NCBI GenBank assembly: GCA_009760855.2
Contig: WPIO01000074.1
Span: 80,001-144,000 of the forward strand
Direction: 5' to 3'
From: Cristatella mucedo
Lineage: Eukaryota; Bryozoa; Phylactolaemata; Cristatellidae
DNA length: 64,000 nucleotides
Shown here: in pieces, positions 33,503-44,344 of the stretch
How the letters are laid out: each line of letters opens with the position of its first letter
Numbering within the stretch: position 1 is the stretch's first letter
Notes under the pieces: generated by a model
What the model was told of the DNA's origin: nothing
Database searches by the model: none
What the model saw: the letters and a program-made list of their open reading frames with translations, nothing else
Position numbers and translations under genes: made by a program

Positions 33503-33533
<31 letters not shown>

Positions 33534-33558
33534 GTGTATATATATATATGTATATATA

Positions 33559-33600
<42 letters not shown>
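33445..33600. repeat. (TA)n with TG interruptions
   Basis: Dinucleotide repeat of about 150 bases in the intron of the unit 0 galaxin-like pseudogene, next to the conserved AGCATCCATATTG sequence where unit B has no repeat. Confidence 0.95.
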
Positions 33601-33601
<1 letters not shown>

Positions 33602-34269
33602 CGTTTTAACTCTAAAATTGGTAAAACAAAAGTATATCGCCAACATTGAATTGGACAGCTGAATGAGGTTGGATAAGCAAGTTATCATGATGAATCCGAA
33701 AGCCACCTTCTATCAGTGTGTCCGGTGGGGGCTCGCTCTCTTTTTCGTACTTCATGATGAATTACTTATTCACCCATAATTATGAGTGACCGGCTGGCAC
33801 TGTGAATGATCAGTTAGCCATGGTCATTCGATTACTTCAGTAGTGTTCGCCATGTAATCGTCCGCTGCTTGCCCTGACCTGGTGAAGTCTGACGCTAGCA
33901 AATTCCCAAGGAATTGCTTTTCTGATGGCTACTAAAAGGAGTCCGGGGAGCTAGTTTTTCTATTTTTGAGCACACGTAAGTCTCTCGATGGTTTTAATCA
34001 TTAAAGCACGGTAGGAGAAAGCAAAGTCGTTGACTCAGTACGAGGCAATATTCTGCTCTCAGTCCGAGGGCGGACAACCTCTGGTAATTTTCACTTTATA
34101 AAGTCCATGAAAAATGCTCCTTAACTTATCCACGGACATGGTGTATAGGCGGACTCCTGCCGAACGCATTGTCAGCACGCTGCCTAGTAGTAGGACAACA
34201 TGGTTGGCAGCAAAGTGTACGCGCTGCAGAAGCAGAGCGACCTACTAACATGCTGCAGCTGAGGTTTAC

Positions 34270-34335
34270 CTTGCGAGGCGGCCGGAACGTCTTTCACCTA
34301 GCAGCAGACAAGACTTGCTGAACTTCCTAGCTGTC
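34270..34335 (-). pseudogene. Unit 0 galaxin-like non-coding exon 1, promoter lost
   Basis: Same sequence as exon 1 of the other copies (AGCTAGGAAGTTCAGNAAGT to CCGCCTCGCAAG/GTAAAC). Immediately upstream, units A and B have CTATTTAAGG; here the homology ends, leaving no TATA box. Confidence 0.8.
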
Positions 34336-34375
34336 TGCCTGGATTGCGAACGTGCGATGAACGAAGTGATCTTAT

Positions 34376-34418
34376 TATCTTTATTATTATTATTTAATAA
34401 TCTTTATTATTATTAATC

Positions 34419-34450
<32 letters not shown>

Positions 34451-34452
34451 CT
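34376..34452. repeat. (TTA)n microsatellite
   Basis: Interrupted ATT trinucleotide repeats at the unit 0/unit A junction, possibly a LINE-A tail remnant. Confidence 0.9.
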
Positions 34453-34589
34453 TATTATTGCGCCTCTTGTCTATCCACTGTGGAGCCTTTAACTATCCAC
34501 TGTTATAAAGCACTTCGAGAGATTGCTACTTTGCCAACCGTTGATTGGATTGACCGCTTTTCTAACGCTGAGCATGCTTTATCACTCTC

Positions 34590-34676
34590 TCATTGGGTTA
34601 AACAAAGTGCCTAGAAAGAGATTGAGTTCTCTGAGGGTGCTTTCCTCAACTGTATTATTATTATTATTATTATCGC
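34590..34676 (+). mobile_element. LINE-A tail
   Basis: AAAGTGCCTAGAAAGAGATT through GAGGGTGCTTTCCTCAACTG and (ATT)n, absent from the matching place in unit B (about 49310). Confidence 0.75.
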
Positions 34677-35100
34677 ACAAATCGCGGTTTCAAAACCCGT
34701 GCTATGGCCATTTAAAGCTTGGTGAGTTTGCAATTACTCTCTTAGTCAGATGCTTTACAAAGATATACGCGTGACTGCATATCCATGCTGCATGTTCTCC
34801 CTCCCCAAGATTCCTCCTCTTACTCACATAAGCTTCTTTGAACCTGGGTACCGAGTATAAGTTTATTAGCTTGCACGAGTGAAAAACCGAAAGACCGTTG
34901 AAACGTTTAACTTTTGAAGGCGAGTCCGAGTGTTTGCTGACCTTCACTTGAGTGTTCGGTGACCTAGCTGGCAAGCTCGCCTCGCCGAACGCTAAGCTTT
35001 GAGCTATTGGTAGTTGGACCAAGTTATGAGCAGATTTCAAGTCGAAATGCTTATTTTATGACATTGTCTAATGAAACTAACATTGATATAATTGTATTAA

Positions 35101-35430
35101 ATGCGTCCGCTGGCGCCGGGTGAGAAGATGGCGATGAGCGTGCGTTCATGGCGCCAGCGTGGCCACCGTGAAAAAGAACGGAAAGAGACCACGGCTGCTG
35201 CCTCCTCCTCCTCCTCCTTGATGACGGCGACGACGGCTGCAGTGGCTACGACAGCGGCAGCGGCTGCTACAACCGGGCACACGACGACATCGACCTCTGC
35301 AGGACTGACGACGACAAGCACCGCGGCTACGACCGCCAAAGTGAACGAAGCGGCGACGCGCTCGCTCTTTCCGGTGCAGCTGCTACTCCTTCCGGTGGCG
35401 CTGGCTGCTGCTCTGGTGCTTGCACGCTAG
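35101..35430 (+). CDS. Candidate Thr/Ala-rich protein with GPI-type C-terminus
   Basis: A plus-strand frame from an ATG at 35101 to TAG at 35428-35430 (109 residues). The middle is a Thr/Ser/Ala-rich mucin-like stretch (for example TTTSTSAGLTTTSTAATT). The end has a short polar spacer and then a strongly hydrophobic tail (FPVQLLLLPVALAAALVL, then AR), the pattern of a GPI-anchor signal. No signal peptide is present, so this would be a last exon with an upstream exon not identified, or a chance ORF in GC-rich DNA. The matching place in unit B (about 49800-49930) has lost the frame, which argues against an essential gene. Confidence 0.35.
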   Translation: MRPLAPGEKMAMSVRSWRQRGHREKERKETTAAASSSSSLMTATTAAVATTAAAAATTGHTTTSTSAGLTTTSTAATTAKVNEAATRSLFPVQLLLLPVALAAALVLAR

Positions 35431-35439
35431 CTCCAGGCG

Positions 35440-37997
35440 CTCGTACGCGTGCGTCCGCTCGCCGTGATGCGCTCTTTGGCGTGGATTTGGTGATTTGCTC
35501 TTCACTTTCTCTTTGTTACGTCATGCAATATACCTCAGTCTTTGACTCTTCCACAAAGCTACGCCGACTACGTCGGCAGATACTCAGCGGTCGGCGGACA
35601 ATATCGCGCCATGTCGGCGTCCAGCGGTTGGTCGCTTGCTGCAGTCAGTCGCAGCACGACTTTCTGTCGGGCACGCTCTCCGCAGGAGGTTGCCCGGCCG
35701 AGGCACCAGCCGCTGATTCGGGTGACAGCAACGTTCAGGCTCGTTGAGCACAGCTCTCAAGCTGCTGGAACGCCGGTCCACAATTGCGTGCAGTCACTAC
35801 ACGTTTGCGTAGATATTAGCTTTCGCGCTTGCAAAATCGCGGCAAACTCCGAATTTGCTTTGTATGGTGGACCTGAGTGTCAGCTGACCTAACAGCTGGT
35901 GAGCCCGCTTTACTGAGTGGCAAGCTTCGAATTCTTAGTTAACGTAGCCAAATTTGTGAAGGAGTAGAGCTGAAAACGTATTTGAAATGATCCCTCTAAT
36001 TTAATTTCTATAATTTCCCTGTTCTTACTATGACTAAATTTTGCAGCTACATATGCAAATTCAAAGGTTATCTCCACGTTTCTCTCTTTGACGCACCTAC
36101 GATTGCTGAACCATCGTGGTAGTACTATAGTAGCACAAAGAAAGCGTGAAGTAAACGTGATGTCAGCGATAGTCGTAGATATTATCAGTATTAGATAGCC
36201 GTAGATATTCATAGTTCAAGATATATCCACAAAACTGTGGACTTACACACAAAGTTGACTTATATTAATTGTTGATTTATCTGGCTAGTCCAGTAATTCA
36301 TTCTTATAAATGTGAAGCTGATGCTTGAAATGCAGTGACCTTGGCAACGCTACATGTCAAAACCACTTTTTACACCAAGGAACTTGCAACATCTTCTGAA
36401 TTGGCATATCGTAAAAGCAAACGAATTAGATTAAATCCTCCGATTCGCTGTAACTCAATTGTTTATTTGCGTTCCAAACGTCTGCCAGTAAGTGCATGCT
36501 CAGTAGAGAGATTTATTGGATGCAGCACATCGTACCCTAAGCACTGCCAAGCTGAGTAGTAGTCTGGATCCAGGCTGGATCGGCGAGATGGTGCCAAGAT
36601 CTGGGCCAACCAAGTTAAATGCGATATTTACTTAGCAAAGGCGGCCGGGAACATTAACGAAGGCTCGTCGTCCAGAGTACAGGAAATGAGCGAGGTCGAC
36701 GCACGGCTGTGTGCCTGCAATAAGAATTTGGGCTTGCCATGCACTGCCACTCAAGTCTCAGCTCGACCAGCCTACCTTGTTTGGATGGAAGTGAAATCGT
36801 CAGCGAGAACTACTATGTCTGCGCTCCTGTGAGTGCATCGAGCGCAAATGTGATTGTGGGGCCGGGGCAAGCTACGGGTGAGTCTATGGGTCGAGTGGGC
36901 GTGGGCGTCACTATTTCAGGCACAGTGCGGTAGCTGATCGTTGCCGGTTTTGCTGATTAACAACTTTCGGGTATATCGAGACGTTTACATCTTCGAAAAT
37001 ATTGTACTGAGGGTGTAATTTTGGAGATTTTTTTCAATTCCTTTTTTAGAGCGACTGAGCTTAAAGTAAAAAGGCACGACGGCCTACCCTTGACATTACT
37101 CTGTCACCAACTAATCCTGAGCAGCTGCCAGAAGCCCGTGTGACAGCCGAGTTGGAGTGAAGCCGTCCTGAAACCTAGCCTTTAGCAAACGTCAACTGCA
37201 TTGTTTCTTAAGCAAGCTGGATCGGTAATTCATTAATGGTTGGGGTGAGTCATCTTTTAATGGTGAGTGCTCGTCTAGCAGAGGTGCTCACTAGGATGTG
37301 AGAGCACTGCTCTATTTTGCGCCAGCTGGTGACTAAACTATTCAGCTGAGCGGAAGTGGTCTCATTGGAAGGAACCAACAAAATCAAACACGTGACACTA
37401 TACGGCTGGGACACGGCTACGTGATGCTATGAGACTGGACACGGCTACCTGATGCTGGCCGACTGAGACGCGGCAACGTGACACTGAGCGACGAGGAAGC
37501 CACTACCTGATGCTGAGTTACTGGAATGGCCTGCACAGATATTTTGCACATTTCAAAGCCAATACTATGCAACAAATATCATCATATAAACAGGTGCAGT
37601 GTATATTTGATGTTATAACAATTTCCGTCAAGCTTAAATGCATGTCTGGAATCGGAACGCACTACTGAATTTATTTTTTGTTTGAATAAGCCACGATGTA
37701 TGTACCAGTGTGCTGATTCATGCGAGACGGTTTTCGTCGGCTTCTTCCCTTGCCCGTTGTTTGTTTGTTTGTGCCTTCAAGCGCCACTCTATGTTTCTGT
37801 GCTTATACATAGATCCAATGGCTACTCAATCAGCCAGGACTAGCTGGGTTCGTGTCATTGTACTTACCAAATGCCTCGGTGCGTCCAATTAACTAATTTA
37901 GAAATCAGAACCACTATGTGGCAGGCACCTGACTGAATAACCTCTACAAAATTTCTATTTGCTCGTGAGTGTTCATTACACAAATGACTGCAAAGAT
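35440..37997. other. Left flank of unit A, no gene supported
   Basis: Homologous to 49930-53760 of unit B apart from insertions there. A minus-strand frame (35910-36212) is partly matched by 50402-50629, but amino-acid changes are as frequent as silent ones. I see no supported exon. Confidence 0.4.
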
Positions 37998-38003
37998 TTT
38001 ATT
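37998..38003 (-). terminator. Polyadenylation signal AATAAA of unit A galaxin-like gene
   Basis: AATAAA on the minus strand, 36-41 bases past the stop codon. The unit B counterpart reads AATATA-like and unit 0 has lost it. Confidence 0.65.
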
Positions 38004-38038
38004 ACGTACAAGAAATCATCCGCAAAAGCGGTTCACTG

Positions 38039-38776
38039 CTAGCACGTGTTACTGACGGTTCCGTTACAGCATGAATCAGTCTGAACATTGTAAGACACAT
38101 TTCCGCAGCAGCTGGTTAGGTACCCACCGAATTCAACGTTGATAACGCCGTTGCAACACGAGTTCAGTGCCGTATTATACGCTGTTACTCCACAGCACAA
38201 CGTGTTAAAAAGCCCGTACCCATTGACAACTACGTTTTGACAGCAGGCGCTTACAGCCATGTCGTATGACACTACTCCACAACAACCGGTTGAGCTATCG
38301 CCGAAGCTCGGTGCGACCGTACCTTGGCAACACACGTTGGTCAATCTGTTGTAAGCCGTCGGACCACAGCATCCAGTGGTGTAAGCTCCAAAGCCAGGAA
38401 CGATTATGCCCTGGCAGCAAGTATAATTACCCCTGAAGTATGGCGTTGAATCGCAACAGCTAGTAGATGCAGGTCCGTAGGACGTTCCGACCACACCATT
38501 ACAACAAGTGGAGGCTGTAGTATCGTAGGACTGTGCTCCGCAGCATGCGGTTTTGCTTGCACCGTAGCTGCTAACTACACTGCCAGAGCAGCACGTGTTC
38601 ACGCGGTTATCGTAAGACGTCTTTCCGCAGCAGGCAGTATTAGCCGATCCATAGCTGGGTTGTATGAATGCGTTGCAGCACGTAGAGTTGGTTTTGTTGT
38701 ATGTCTTAATTCCACAGTACTGTGCCGACGCAATCGTCACCCACCAGGCAGAGATGAAAGCGATGCAGACCAGCAT
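38039..38776 (-). CDS. Galaxin-like secreted repeat protein, unit A
   Basis: Complete coding exon of 245 residues. ATG at 38776-38774 follows an acceptor (TTTTCATTTGCAG, exon from 38795); no earlier ATG occurs in the spliced leader. Residues 1-19 form a signal peptide (MLVCIAFISAWWVTIASA/Q). The rest is eight tandem repeats of exactly 29 residues, the last cut short. In each repeat Cys-Cys is at 1-2, Gly at 3, Tyr at 7, Cys-Cys at 14-15, usually Gly at 17, an aromatic-Gly at 23-24 and usually Thr at 28. The first repeat starts YC instead of CC. The mature protein has 32 cysteines, an even number. Several N-glycosylation sequons (NKT, NST, NYT, NVS, NGT) occur. Galaxins are extracellular organic-matrix proteins of calcified skeletons, and relatives have been linked to calcium carbonate deposition. 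A matrix role here is inference. Confidence 0.9.
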   Translation of the reverse strand: MLVCIAFISAWWVTIASAQYCGIKTYNKTNSTCCNAFIQPSYGSANTACCGKTSYDNRVNTCCSGSVVSSYGASKTACCGAQSYDTTASTCCNGVVGTSYGPASTSCCDSTPYFRGNYTCCQGIIVPGFGAYTTGCCGPTAYNRLTNVCCQGTVAPSFGDSSTGCCGVVSYDMAVSACCQNVVVNGYGLFNTLCCGVTAYNTALNSCCNGVINVEFGGYLTSCCGNVSYNVQTDSCCNGTVSNTC

Positions 38777-38795
38777 GATGGCGTCGTTGGGAATC

Positions 38796-39479
38796 CTGCA
38801 AATGAAAACGCTCTTTAGTTAAATGTGTTATCATCATTGAACTTCTCTAATGTGTAAGGAAAGAGGCCATCCGAGAGAGGTGTCCGAAAATTGGCCTAAT
38901 ACTTGGCCCTGCACGGCCAGCTGTCATAAGCATGAATCTTTCGCGAAACTCTGGGACGTGCAATGGCTTTACCGCGAGCCATCGAGACAGAGGGCCTTGT
39001 TGTGTCTGCTTTTCTCGCCACGGAGGGTGGATGCGATGTCTGGAGGCATTTAGGTGGTGCGTTCTATTGAGCCTCCAGAAGCCATTTTAGGAACTTCTTA
39101 ACCGATCGATTGTTAAGACTGCATCGGAAGACGTCTCGTGAGATAACAGCTAGCACTAGTCTACTGTGAGTGTTCACGTGTGACCGATAACACGTGTCGT
39201 TTTGTGACAGCTGCTCCTTCTCGTCGTGAAATCCAATTACATGAGACTCATGATTGAATTATTTTAACCTTTGCGAGTTACCCGTTAAGCGTTGGCAAGA
39301 CTATTTGTACAAGTCCACGGAGACTAGTTGAGCATCTACTAGAAATGGGAGCGGTGCTTGTATAACAAGAAGAACCCTCCTGCTGGTTGTGCAGCTAAAC
39401 GCTTTTGAAACGCAAATGAGAGACACAAACGTACAAACTCTAAAAACAGAGCGACTGCTATGCTGCAGCTGAGGTTTAC
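38796..39479 (-). other. Intron in the 5' leader of unit A galaxin-like gene
   Basis: 684-bp GT..AG intron: donor CGCAAG/GTAAAC, acceptor TTTTCATTTGCAG. The same donor and acceptor occur in the other two copies. No transposon insertion here, unlike unit B. Confidence 0.7.
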
Positions 39480-39528
39480 CTTGCGAGGCGGCCGGAACGT
39501 CGTTCGCCTTAAAACAGACAAGACTTTC
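39480..39528 (-). other. Non-coding exon 1 of unit A galaxin-like gene
   Basis: The transcript start is estimated about 25-30 bases after the TATA box; the exon ends CCGCCTCGCAAG. It has no ATG, so translation starts in exon 2. The sequence is conserved in all three units. Confidence 0.6.
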
Positions 39529-39550
39529 TGAACTTCCTAGCTGTCCGCAG

Positions 39551-39560
39551 CCTTAAATAG
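39551..39560 (-). promoter_or_regulatory. TATA box of unit A galaxin-like gene
   Basis: CTATTTAAGG on the minus strand, identical in unit B (56934-56943), about 70-80 bases before the donor of exon 1. Flanking sequence is less conserved, suggesting selection on this element. Confidence 0.7.
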
Positions 39561-39594
39561 ACGGTGTTCAGACGTGCAGGAGGAAGAAAATCGT

Positions 39595-39600
39595 CACGTG
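39595..39600 (-). promoter_or_regulatory. Palindromic E-box CACGTG upstream of the TATA box
   Basis: CACGTG within GTCACGTGATCTGAACAGC, 35 bases upstream of the TATA box; the same 19-base block is in unit B at the same distance. CACGTG is bound by bHLH-type factors in animals; which factor acts here is unknown. Confidence 0.5.
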
Positions 39601-40821
39601 ATCTGAACAGCAGCTTAACCTCGCTGATTCCAGAACGCCTTCCTTAGGCTCCCGTAGTTTGACAGGCACGGGCTGCGATCGCCATCTATTTCCAGATAAA
39701 CAGCACGTCGCGTCTCAGCGAATCCTGCTGGTTCCGGCTGGATATCTCACAAAAGCAATCGATCATCCTTATTGGTGCCCGTTGACACCCATTCTTTTCC
39801 GCTGGCTCACCTGTTGTTCCGCTTGGCTCGGTAGTGTACTATTTCTCCGCCGAGCTTCTCACGATTGCGATTTTTTCATGGGAGCCTAAGACAGCCATTT
39901 GTCGTCAACTGAACTCGGTGTTGACATCTTCGCTTACACGATCAAATCACGATCAAACCACTTGGTCCGAGAGTCTGCAAGTCAAGCTTGCTGACAATAT
40001 CGACGTTGTGTGCAAGCAAACATGTGGAACAGTATACAAATATATGAAAATTATGCATACCGCCTGACTTGAGTAAAAGTAACTAATTGAGTAGCACAGG
40101 TCAACTTCAGCTGGCCTCTTGCCGAGACCACAGTAATATTGTCAGTTGCAGGACTTTAACTAATGACCCGCATCGTGAATTGCATGGGACCACCGGCTTT
40201 CGCACTCTTTCTTCGGCTTCTAACCAACGTCTCACCATTTGTCCCACTAAATTGAAGTCGATTAATCAATCAAACATCCTTCTCAGTTCTTGCGCATTGA
40301 AAGCTTAAAGCTTGCTCCTGCCTTCAGTTAATCCTTGGAACGACCTTTAATCAGATGGAGCCTCAGCCAAATTCGAGTCTCCGCTCTGCTTTTCTGGCTC
40401 CCTGCTAAAATCTGTACTAACTAGTTTTTTCCGTGTTTGCATGTTTGCCTGTGCATTGGCCAGTGCCTATTACTGTGTGTCACACTCATCAGTCGCACCG
40501 ATGTGTCTTCTTGTTCTTTTGCATACTGACCTAAGCGCAGTACTTGTGAGTTTTAGCGTAATTTACAAGCATAATACAATGCAAGTCACACAGAGGTGCT
40601 TCTTTGCTGACATTTGTGAGGATCATGCTTACTCCTATAACTAAATATATACTATGCTGTCTATTAAAATGCAGAAAAACTGCTGTATTCCCATTACAAA
40701 TCTAGGGAAATTCCAACTTTTTGTTACAAGAAGAAGCGGCTCTGACTAAAATGCATTTTAGGTTTGCTTCCAACAAAAGCCGCTTTACTTTTACAGTAAA
40801 TAAAATCGAAGCATGTTTTAA
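39601..40821. other. Promoter-distal flank of unit A gene, no gene seen
   Basis: Strong homology to 56984-57300 (for example GGCTCCCGTAGTTTGACAGG near 39650), then to 57910-58700. It may hold distal regulatory DNA for the galaxin-like gene. No exon supported. Confidence 0.4.
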
Positions 40822-41475
40822 CTAACGATTGTAATTCCCTTTTGGCTGGGCTGCCAAAGAAAGCTATTATGCCACTACAGCGGACTGTGAATATGGCTGC
40901 AAGGCTGGTCTTAAAGTCCCAGCGGTTTGAGCACGTGTCACCTTTGCTAAAAGAGCTAGGATGGTTGCCGGTTGAGCAAAGGATACAGAGCAAAGTTCTT
41001 ACGCTGACCCACAAGGCCCGCCACGGCTTGGCTCCTTTGTACCTAGCTGAACTGCTGCATCAGTTTCAGCCTGTTCGCGCCCTCAGGTCCTGTGTGGACA
41101 ATAAATTAGCTGTCCCATTCCTCCGCTTAAGAGCCGTTGGCGACAGAAGCTTTAGCTCTGCAGGTCCTAGACTGTGGAACTCGCTTCCACAATTCTTACG
41201 CAACGACAACTACTCTCCTACTGCCGACTGTGGCACATCTTTTTCAGCGATCCTGAGCTGCTACTTCTGTGCTACTCATTACCTCAACTGCTCTACTGAC
41301 TCTGCTATGCTTCCCACTTTCTCGTTGTTTCGTGAGACGAAGTCTGTTGGCTACCGAGTGCGTACCGAAAGCCGCTTAGGCTGTGAATGCGCTATACAAA
41401 ACTCTCCTGCGTAACATCCACATTGTCTTTATTGTTTGTTAGAGTTACACAAGGAGATACATTACATTCTGAAAG
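40822..41475 (+). mobile_element. LINE-B, 5'-truncated, open C-terminal RT frame
   Basis: Open frame 40842-41414 encodes the LINE-B RT C-terminus without interruption (ELGWLPVEQRIQSKVLTLTH, then GLAPLYLAELL, GDRSFSSAGPRLWNSLPQF). It ends in AGAGTTACACAAGGAGATAC and ACATT. It is absent from the matching part of unit B (near 58980), so it inserted after the duplication. Confidence 0.9.
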
Positions 41476-41479
41476 CATC

Positions 41480-42440
41480 ACGTAAAGTGAAAATTAATTT
41501 CCAAACGAAATAGTTTTTTTCAAGACATGGAACAGAATAATCGTAAGTTGGATTAATAATAATCAATAAGAAGAATAGACCTCGGTAAATACTCAAGGAT
41601 TAATGAACCACCGTCGCTGTAGTTGCTTATTCCTATAGCGCCGTAAGAAAACCAAATCTTCTAGTTCTCTGAGACGAATTGAGATGAATTGAAAACTGAG
41701 CAGAAAAGTTTCGTCTCGATCTGGGAGTCGAATGATCTACGACATTGCAGGTAGTGACCGAAGCCACAAGCAAGAGAGTACTAGACTTTTATGAGCACAA
41801 ACTGAAAGGCCCAGGGATAAGAATAGGTTAACTTGGTGCGGTATGCGGGCTACGAGAAACGTACAATAATAAATTCTGTGTCACTTGACGATGGTCTTAT
41901 TCTGAAGCTTATTCAAGGGAGCGATCCTATTTCACTTCTTGTGCGTGATCAAGATATGGCAGCGCTCGAGGTGATCAGCTGATTCTTAAATTAATCCATC
42001 ATCGTCTTTCTTAACATCATTAAGTAAAGCAACTAGGTGAGCATTCTTATCGTGTGCTGTCCATATTTCGTCCTATCTGTTTGCGAAATATAGAGCCCGG
42101 ACTTTTTAGGATGACTGGTGAAATATAAAAAAAACATGCGCAGTAAGCGAAACTAAAGCGTTCATGTCAATTCCTATGTAACCCCTTTATGAAAAAATGA
42201 CCGATGGATGCAACCATATCAATAGCAGCAACCGGAAACATTTCGCGATGACCTCCAAATGCTCGATCGACGGGTCGGATCCGGCTAATTTGCCGAGCTA
42301 TGCGTCATGTTCAACTATCCTGACCAGCCGAAATTTTCATTCAAGATCTTTTTTTGTATTTTTGAAAACTAGTTTGCAAACAGATGCACCGGATGAGGCA
42401 ATCCATGTCGGAAAAATGTACAGAGAGCAATAAGGTGGGC
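41480..42440. other. No gene seen
   Basis: Homologous to 58985-60660 of unit B, but lacking the 38-bp and 15-bp minisatellites present there. No supported exon. Confidence 0.4.
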
Positions 42441-42560
42441 ATGGATAATATAATATAATATAATATATATATATATATATATAATATTATATATAATATA
42501 TTAATATAATATAATATGATAATGTGATATGATATGATATAATATAATATAATATAATAA
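42440..42560. repeat. (ATAAT/ATATG)n AT-rich repeat
   Basis: Degenerate AATAT pentamers, placed where unit B carries the LINE-A insertion and its right flank. Confidence 0.85.
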
Positions 42561-43239
42561 TAAGGTCGGCTGCCGTATGATCATGGTTCGGCCGATCAAC
42601 TGCTAATGCTTTGGCTCAGTCTGCATTTTCAACGACCGCAGCCGCTTCTGTTGAATGATATCAGAAACCTATTACGGAACTTGATCTGCACGCCGCTGCA
42701 AATGATGAAAATGGGCGTGCGGGTGAGAACGCAGCTAATATGTTATCGACTCTGTGCGGACGTGACTACGACACGCTCGTGCACTGTCGAGCAACATGCA
42801 GCATCGCGTGACGCCCACGTGTGCGCTCGCTCGCATGCACAAGCGTGCGTCTTTAAACGCACGCGCTGCAGGTTTCAACGGACACTCACTGAACAGAAGG
42901 TGGTATGAGGTGCGCCAAAATCCGCTGCAGGGACGCTAAGCTGACGGCGAGCCGAGGACCACGCCCGGCATTTTGATCACGTGACTCGGCGGCGTCCGCA
43001 CCGCGTCGACTCTTCATTTATCGACAGCGGCTTTAGCAGCTCCTTTGGCAGCTCCAAATTGACTTTCGATTTACTGCTTCTAGTTTGCGTTCACGGATTT
43101 GTGGCTGAGCACTCAGCTCAACTCTCTCTTTACCGTCGTTGGGATCGGTCCGCTGCATCGAACGCGCCACGTCCGCTGCGAGCACGCCGGCCAAAGCCGC
43201 AGCTTTTAGTGGCAACTAAAAGCGAAGCTCCCACTTCAC

Positions 43240-43560
43240 GTGCCTAGGTTATGATTGGCGGACAATTGGCGGAGAGCCAGGGCCTTGATTCAAGCGCGCC
43301 GCCCGTCGAACGACGGTTGTCTTCCCCTAGCCGCGACCGTGCGAGCGCAGCTTGCCCGCTTCGTGGCCGGCGAAAGTGCTTGAAAGAGAGCCCTCTTTCG
43401 CACAGCCGGCCGGCCGGCTGTCTGGGCAGCGAGTCTTCCTGGATGGATAACGGGTCATCGTCGTCATCATCCCAGACGAACCGTTCCGAGCCGGAAACGC
43501 GCCAACCGCAGCTAAGCGGAGCTTTGAGATTTTCGGCTGCTTTTCGGCGAAATTCATTAT
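43240..43560. promoter_or_regulatory. CpG-rich block strongly conserved between units A and B
   Basis: 43290-43440 and 63450-63600 are nearly identical, more alike than the flanking DNA. The block contains CGAAAGTG and CTTTCGC around an AGCCGGCCGGCCGGCTG palindrome. A plus-strand frame (counterparts 43251-43562 and 63407-63718) is shared over about 50 residues (APPVERRLSSP, RGRRKCLK), but it has no family resemblance or splice context. A promoter or CpG island is the more cautious reading. Confidence 0.35.
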
Positions 43561-43613
43561 GAAGAAAGAATCTTTAATCATCGCCTTTACGCTCAGCCTC
43601 CGTTCCAGGCTCA

Positions 43614-43668
43614 GGCGCATCCGGGCATCTCAGGCGCATCCGGGCATCTCAGGCGCATCCGGGCGCAT
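43614..43668. repeat. 19-bp tandem repeat, about 3 copies
   Basis: TCAGGCGCATCCGGGCATC repeated. The matching place in unit B (about 63820) has one copy, so the repeat expanded after duplication. Confidence 0.85.
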
Positions 43669-43972
43669 GCCGTCGACCGTCAAGAGGTGCTCGGCGCTCG
43701 CTGTAAACACGTAGGCATCAGCTCCTTATTACGATGCCTTAGCTCTTTAGCTTGCGAGCTAGGCTAAGCAGCTAACTAAAGCAATAGTTGTATGCCGTGG
43801 TTAATTTTCTGCAAGCTCAAAGCTGCGCCTCCGAAGCTAGTGGCTTCGTGACCATCAACACGTTCTGCTTCTAAACTGTGGCGGCCAGCTGTGTGCGTGA
43901 CCATAAACTCTTTCCACAACTCTGTCTCCCTGTCGCCGCCTTGACGCGTCGTCCAGGTCGGACTTTGCTCTG

Positions 43973-43976
<4 letters not shown>

Positions 43977-44011
<35 letters not shown>
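43977..44011. repeat. (GA)n microsatellite
   Basis: GA dinucleotides of about 34 bases. Confidence 0.95.
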
Positions 44012-44012
<1 letters not shown>

Positions 44013-44344
44013 CAGTAGAGATAGCAAATACACCGCATCTATGTGCATAAATCACGTTGCCACCAAGGCGCTGTGCTTATTCCGCATTCTCCTTCATGGT
44101 GTCGTGCATCGTGCACCGGGGCGGAGCCAAGACTATCGTCATCGGTGGCATCGACCTGCTCGAGTTGTATGCACGGAGAAGCACCCGCCAAATGCGCGTG
44201 CTTCCGCGGAAGCGAAAGCCGCTGGTGATGAAAAATCATAATCTCGCAAGACCTCACACTAAGTATTCGCTCGGCGAACTCAGCGTTTGCTCATCGAATT
44301 TAGTTAGCACGCAGCGTCTTCGTTCACGAAAGTCATATCATAAT

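Larger units (their letters stand above)
29400..34345. repeat. Segmental duplication unit 0 (oldest, partial)
   Basis: Homologous to parts of units A and B: 29590-29690 matches 37110-37180 and 53330-53400 (GAAGCCGTCCTGAAACCTA), 31260-31400 matches 37600-37730 and 53680-53800, and the galaxin-like gene, its intron and first exon (31640-34335) match 38040-39540 and 54150-56920. It ends abruptly at about 34345, where the TATA region of the other copies should follow. Confidence 0.75.

Noticed and set aside
33377-33706. YIYIYI-rich frames
   Set aside because: Translations of a (TA)n microsatellite.
35097-35339. Val/Ala-rich minus-strand frame
   Set aside because: Antisense shadow of the Thr/Ala-rich plus-strand frame.
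35910-36212. Exon conserved between units A and B (with 50402-50629)
   Set aside because: Both frames are open without indels, but replacements are as common as silent changes, as expected for neutral duplicated DNA.
40842-41414. 190-codon frame as a host gene
   Set aside because: It is the LINE-B reverse transcriptase C-terminus, followed by the LINE-B tail.
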